DNA of 46,874 bases from JBBTQX01 sp964366055 (GTDB lineage Bacteria > Patescibacteriota > Minisyncoccia > UBA6257 > GWB1-50-10): positions 1 through 46,874 of the forward strand of contig CAYISE010000002.1 in the NCBI GenBank assembly GCA_964366055.1, read 5' to 3'. Position 1 is the first letter of the stretch. Each line of letters begins with the position of its first letter. The notes under the pieces were generated by a model that had not been told where the DNA came from, searched no databases, and saw only the letters and a program-made list of their open reading frames with translations. The position numbers and the translations under genes were made by a program. This document shows positions 45,985 to 46,874 of the stretch, in pieces.

Positions 45985-46874
45985 GATGGTTTATTTGCGG
46001 CGATCATCGTCCGCACTATCCGTTCCGCCGCATGGCCGTCGCCGAACGGATTTTGCCACCTGATCTTCCTTTTTTCAAGCATCCGAAAGGCGGAGATAAC
46101 GCTCTTGGCCGTGAGAGATTTCAAAAGCACGGCGCCGCCTGTTTTGAGCGTCTCGGGCCGTTCGGTGTTGGTCCGGAGAATGAGGCACTTTTTGCCCAAA
46201 ACGCACGATTCCTCCTGAATGCCGCCGCTGTCCGTGAATACCATCGCCGCACCGCGCTCCAATCCCAAAAGATCGCCGTAGTCCGCCGGAGGGAGAATGC
46301 GAATGGAGCCGGGAACTTTAATTCTGGCGGCGGAAATATTGGCGATGGTGCGCGGATGAGCCGGAAACAAGCACGGTAGTCCCATCCTATCGGATATCGC
46401 GGCTATTCCAGCCAACAGTTCCCGGAGCGTTTTAGGATTATCGACGTTCGCTGGTCGATGCATGGTCAAAAGATGATACCCGTTTTTCCGGACGCCGTAT
46501 TTTTTGAATATCGCTTTCAGATCCGGCGTCAAGATGCGAACCGCATCGACTATCGTGTTGCCCGTAACAAAAATCTTCTTTTTGGATATGCCTTCGCTCT
46601 TAGCGAGCTTGGCCGTTTCTTCGGTCGGCGCGAAGAGATAATCGCTCAAATGGTCCGCTACGATGCGGTTCAATTCTTCCGGCATAGTCCGGTCATAACT
46701 GCGCAAACCGGCCTCGATGTGAGCTACCGGTATATTCAGTTTCGCCGCCGCCAGCGTTCCGGCCAAAACGCTATTCGTATCTCCCTGGACGAAGACCGCG
46801 CTCGGTTTTTCCCTGGTCAGTATCGCTTCGATCCCCTGAAGCATCTTTCCGGTGGTCGCTCCGTGAGCCCCGGA
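45981..46874 (-). CDS. wecB: UDP-N-acetylglucosamine 2-epimerase (partial)
   Basis: Interconverts UDP-GlcNAc and UDP-ManNAc. The visible ~297 residues run from SGAHGATTGKM at the window edge to the stop. HIEAGLRSYDRTMPEELNRI, TMHRPANVDN and TDSGGIQEES are WecB/MnaA signatures. The N-terminal ~80 residues lie beyond the right edge. Together with the GT4 gene it forms a minus-strand pair, suggesting ManNAc or a derived amino sugar in the polymer. Confidence 0.92.
   Translation of the reverse strand, partial: SGAHGATTGKMLQGIEAILTREKPSAVFVQGDTNSVLAGTLAAAKLNIPVAHIEAGLRSYDRTMPEELNRIVADHLSDYLFAPTEETAKLAKSEGISKKKIFVTGNTIVDAVRILTPDLKAIFKKYGVRKNGYHLLTMHRPANVDNPKTLRELLAGIAAISDRMGLPCLFPAHPRTIANISAARIKVPGSIRILPPADYGDLLGLERGAAMVFTDSGGIQEESCVLGKKCLILRTNTERPETLKTGGAVLLKSLTAKSVISAFRMLEKRKIRWQNPFGDGHAAERIVRTMIAANKPS

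Noticed and set aside
1..46874. Alternative genetic code with UGA as an amino acid (as in Gracilibacteria/SR1)
   Set aside because: Many genes with recognisable C-termini end at TGA with the next gene following at once, so UGA is a stop here.
1..46874. tRNA genes
   Set aside because: I searched by eye for T-loop (GGTTCGAATCC-like) and CCA-end patterns in the spacers and found none; a computed scan would be decisive.

Overview
The window looks like a Patescibacteria/CPR (Parcubacteria-type) chromosome segment that uses the standard bacterial code; many genes end in TGA. Clues are the divergent 5' end of a 16S rRNA gene at the left edge, a transketolase split into two subunits, lamin-tail-domain and peptidase-S74 surface proteins, small CxxC zinc-ribbon proteins, many palindromic repeats, and AT-box promoters placed so close to start codons that several mRNAs should be leaderless. 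The lineage call is inference from gene content and the rRNA fragment, not from a tree.

Layout. 1-2.6 kb: 16S rRNA 5' end (minus) with its promoter, divergent from rpmE, rplY and a secreted MltB-like lytic transglycosylase. 2.6-12.4 kb: a minus-strand central-carbon block. It holds a short release factor 1, class II fructose-bisphosphate aldolase, an unrecognised 418-aa protein, a PfkB-type sugar kinase, split transketolase, rpe, rpiB, gap and a DUF192 protein, and it supports lower glycolysis plus the non-oxidative pentose phosphate pathway. Embedded in it is the relic of a diversity-generating retroelement (DGR): a reverse-transcriptase tail (about 6.75-7.03 kb) next to a target-type gene (7.13-7.56 kb) whose 3' end is strikingly poor in adenine on the coding strand. 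12.5-30.3 kb: small zinc-ribbon proteins and exported or anchored proteins. These include a zinc-phospholipase-like/lamin-tail giant, a second lamin-tail protein, two cupredoxin-like proteins, two tail-fibre-like repeat proteins (one interrupted by a 100-N assembly gap), a PaaX/Cas2-like regulator, thioredoxin reductase, an SPW protein and a DsbA-like oxidoreductase. 30.3-46.9 kb: a surface polysaccharide locus with two Wzx-like flippases, a polyprenyl-phosphate sugar transferase, AsnB, a GT-C-like membrane protein, two fused oxidoreductases, GT2 and GT4 glycosyltransferases, a C-methyltransferase, a cupin and a partial WecB.

The most unusual feature is a pair of about 122-125 bp elements (10257-10378 and 42924-43048). 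Both have the same 14-bp terminal inverted repeats. Each contains a 28-codon ORF ending in RMR-x-x-SASCL, and the stop codon of that ORF sits exactly 4 nt before the ATG of the next gene (rpe in one case, a cupin gene in the other). The 3' inverted repeat contains both that stop and the downstream start codon. They look like a portable leader-peptide/RNA-switch cassette or a mobile element that supplies a start codon. I do not recognise them as a described family.

The window also carries several families of short palindromes: six copies of a 30-bp perfect palindrome, a REP flanking a decayed RAYT transposase, and families inserted in frame inside genes. A second, nearly empty copy of the DGR-target cassette lies at about 38.0-38.2 kb.
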